Positions 5,265 through 5,889 of a stretch of 5,889 nucleotides of DNA are shown here, in pieces; positions within the stretch are counted from its first letter, which is position 1; the number at the start of each line of letters is the position of its first letter. Below the pieces are notes generated by a model that did not search any database, was not told where the DNA came from, and saw nothing but the letters and a program-made list of their open reading frames with translations. The DNA lies in assembly GCA_039819115.1 (NCBI GenBank), contig JBCBST010000166.1:1-5889 (forward strand), given 5' to 3'. Origin of the DNA: JBCBST01 sp039819115 (GTDB lineage Bacteria; Bacteroidota; Rhodothermia; Balneolales; Balneolaceae). The position numbers and the translations under genes were made by a program.

Positions 5265-5889
5265 AATTGTCTCCAAAGTTGTAGGGTAAGATACGAACGC
5301 CAGGGAGCAGCGTCATCTGGTGAGAAATCATCGGGCAAAGCCTGCTGCATTTTCTTAACCCCCAGATCGCCTATCATGTACACATCAGGCAGACTCAGTC
5401 CCCGCATTTGTGCATAGTGTACCGTCCACCTACCGATGCCTTTTAACTGGGTCCAGCTTTCCGGATTATGATCGTTATGTTCATCGGCCATATAAGCAGA
5501 GAAACGGATAAGCGTGTCTTTTTTTGATTGCGGCATCTTGAAGAAAGCTAAATCGCTGGCCGCAATATCGCCTGGTAAAGGGAAAAAGCAGGTATTACCC
5601 GATGATTCACCCAGTTCATTCACCAGCTGTTTGCAGTATCTATGGGCGGCTTTAACCGAGATGAGTTGTCCCAGAATGGCACGTATGCCCGCTTCAAACG
5701 GACTCCATATCCCCGGTAAGCGAGTGCCCTCTTTAAACGGAAAATCCCTGCCAAGCGCGTTCTTTAATACAGTATCAATTACCTGAATATCCCGGTCTAA
5801 ATCCAGGATGCGTCTGATATTCGAAACCACCTCCGGCAGGTGTTTTCCGTTTAAAGAGGGCACTCGCTTACCGGGGATATGGAGTCCGT
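5261..5889 (-). CDS. alkA: DNA-3-methyladenine glycosylase, AlkA type (5' end missing)
   Basis: This base-excision enzyme cleaves alkylated purines from DNA. The HhH-GPD core is clear: LPGIWSPFEAGIRAILGQLI (residues 49-68 counted from a GTG at 5863) matches the AlkA 'LPGxxDxFExxVRAILGQLVS' stretch. The hairpin LKGIGRWTVHYAQMRG is at 140-155, the catalytic aspartate is D166 in VYMIGDLGVKK, and PWRSYLTLQLW closes the domain at 187-197. E. coli AlkA has 282 residues; the N-terminal beta domain is absent here. Credible homology begins near LPEVVSNIRRILDLD, up to about base 5842. Bases 5843-5889 are an exact inverted copy of 5698-5744, so the apparent GTG start and the first residues (VPSLNGK) are probably false. 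The true gene would continue beyond the window, possibly as an Ada-AlkA fusion. The TGA stop (5263-5261) overlaps the methyltransferase ATG. Confidence 0.88.
   Translation of the reverse strand, partial: GLHIPGKRVPSLNGKHLPEVVSNIRRILDLDRDIQVIDTVLKNALGRDFPFKEGTRLPGIWSPFEAGIRAILGQLISVKAAHRYCKQLVNELGESSGNTCFFPLPGDIAASDLAFFKMPQSKKDTLIRFSAYMADEHNDHNPESWTQLKGIGRWTVHYAQMRGLSLPDVYMIGDLGVKKMQQALPDDFSPDDAAPWRSYLTLQLWRQL
5698..5744 (+). repeat. Inverted repeat, inner arm (genuine alkA sequence)
   Basis: These 47 bases, starting ACGGACTCCATATCCCC, are the exact reverse complement of 5843-5889. This arm encodes the conserved AlkA stretch PFKEGTRLPGIWSPF on the minus strand, so it is the original. Confidence 0.9.
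5843..5889 (-). repeat. Inverted repeat, outer arm at the window edge (probable fold-back artefact)
   Basis: This is an exact 47-base inverted copy of 5698-5744, separated from it by 98 bases and reaching the last base of the window. Read in the AlkA frame it gives GLHIPGKRVPSLNGK, which is not AlkA-like. Identity ends sharply at 5843; two mismatches are followed by six more matching bases (5835-5840 against 5747-5752). The best reading is a chimeric read or an assembly fold-back at a contig end. Confidence 0.85.

Overview
The window looks like a bacterial chromosome fragment, probably from Bacteroidota or the related Balneolota. This is inferred from the moderate-to-low GC content, the near absence of Shine-Dalgarno sequences before the starts, short GC-rich intergenic palindromes of the GCCTGCC..GGCAGGC type, and the style of the proteins. 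The sequence does not fix the species. I see no rRNA, tRNA, CRISPR array, transposase or integrase gene.

The left third (about 1-1960) is an accessory region. It holds four small AT-rich genes, all on the minus strand: a membrane-anchored protein cut by the left edge, a 98-residue soluble protein, a 75-residue soluble protein and a 100-residue three-helix membrane protein. They are separated by 150-420 base, more GC-rich spacers that are recognisably related to each other. The relations are a repeat of about 100-120 bases present twice, a 17-base exact repeat in two other spacers, and a degenerate palindrome in every spacer. One spacer also carries a plus-strand gene remnant resembling the C-terminus of an XRE-type regulator, followed by a clear bidirectional terminator. 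The layout resembles an array of mobile gene cassettes, but no canonical integron attC site could be assigned.

The middle (2218-3705) is one intact gene for a Fic-domain protein. It has an N-terminal AbiEi-like winged-helix region, a class II inhibitory motif and a complete HPFx(E)GNGRxxR catalytic loop, so toxin-type activity and its control appear to sit in one chain. AT-rich repeated half-sites lie just upstream, and five 10-base tandem units lie downstream in the gap next to the accessory array.

The right third holds a plus-strand GNAT acetyltransferase. Beyond a palindrome-rich gap lies a minus-strand, translationally coupled pair for repair of alkylated DNA: an AlkA-type 3-methyladenine glycosylase followed by an O6-methylguanine-DNA methyltransferase, overlapping by ATGA. 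AlkA lacks its N-terminal domain because the last 47 bases of the window are an exact inverted copy of 5698-5744. That is best explained as a fold-back artefact at a contig end.
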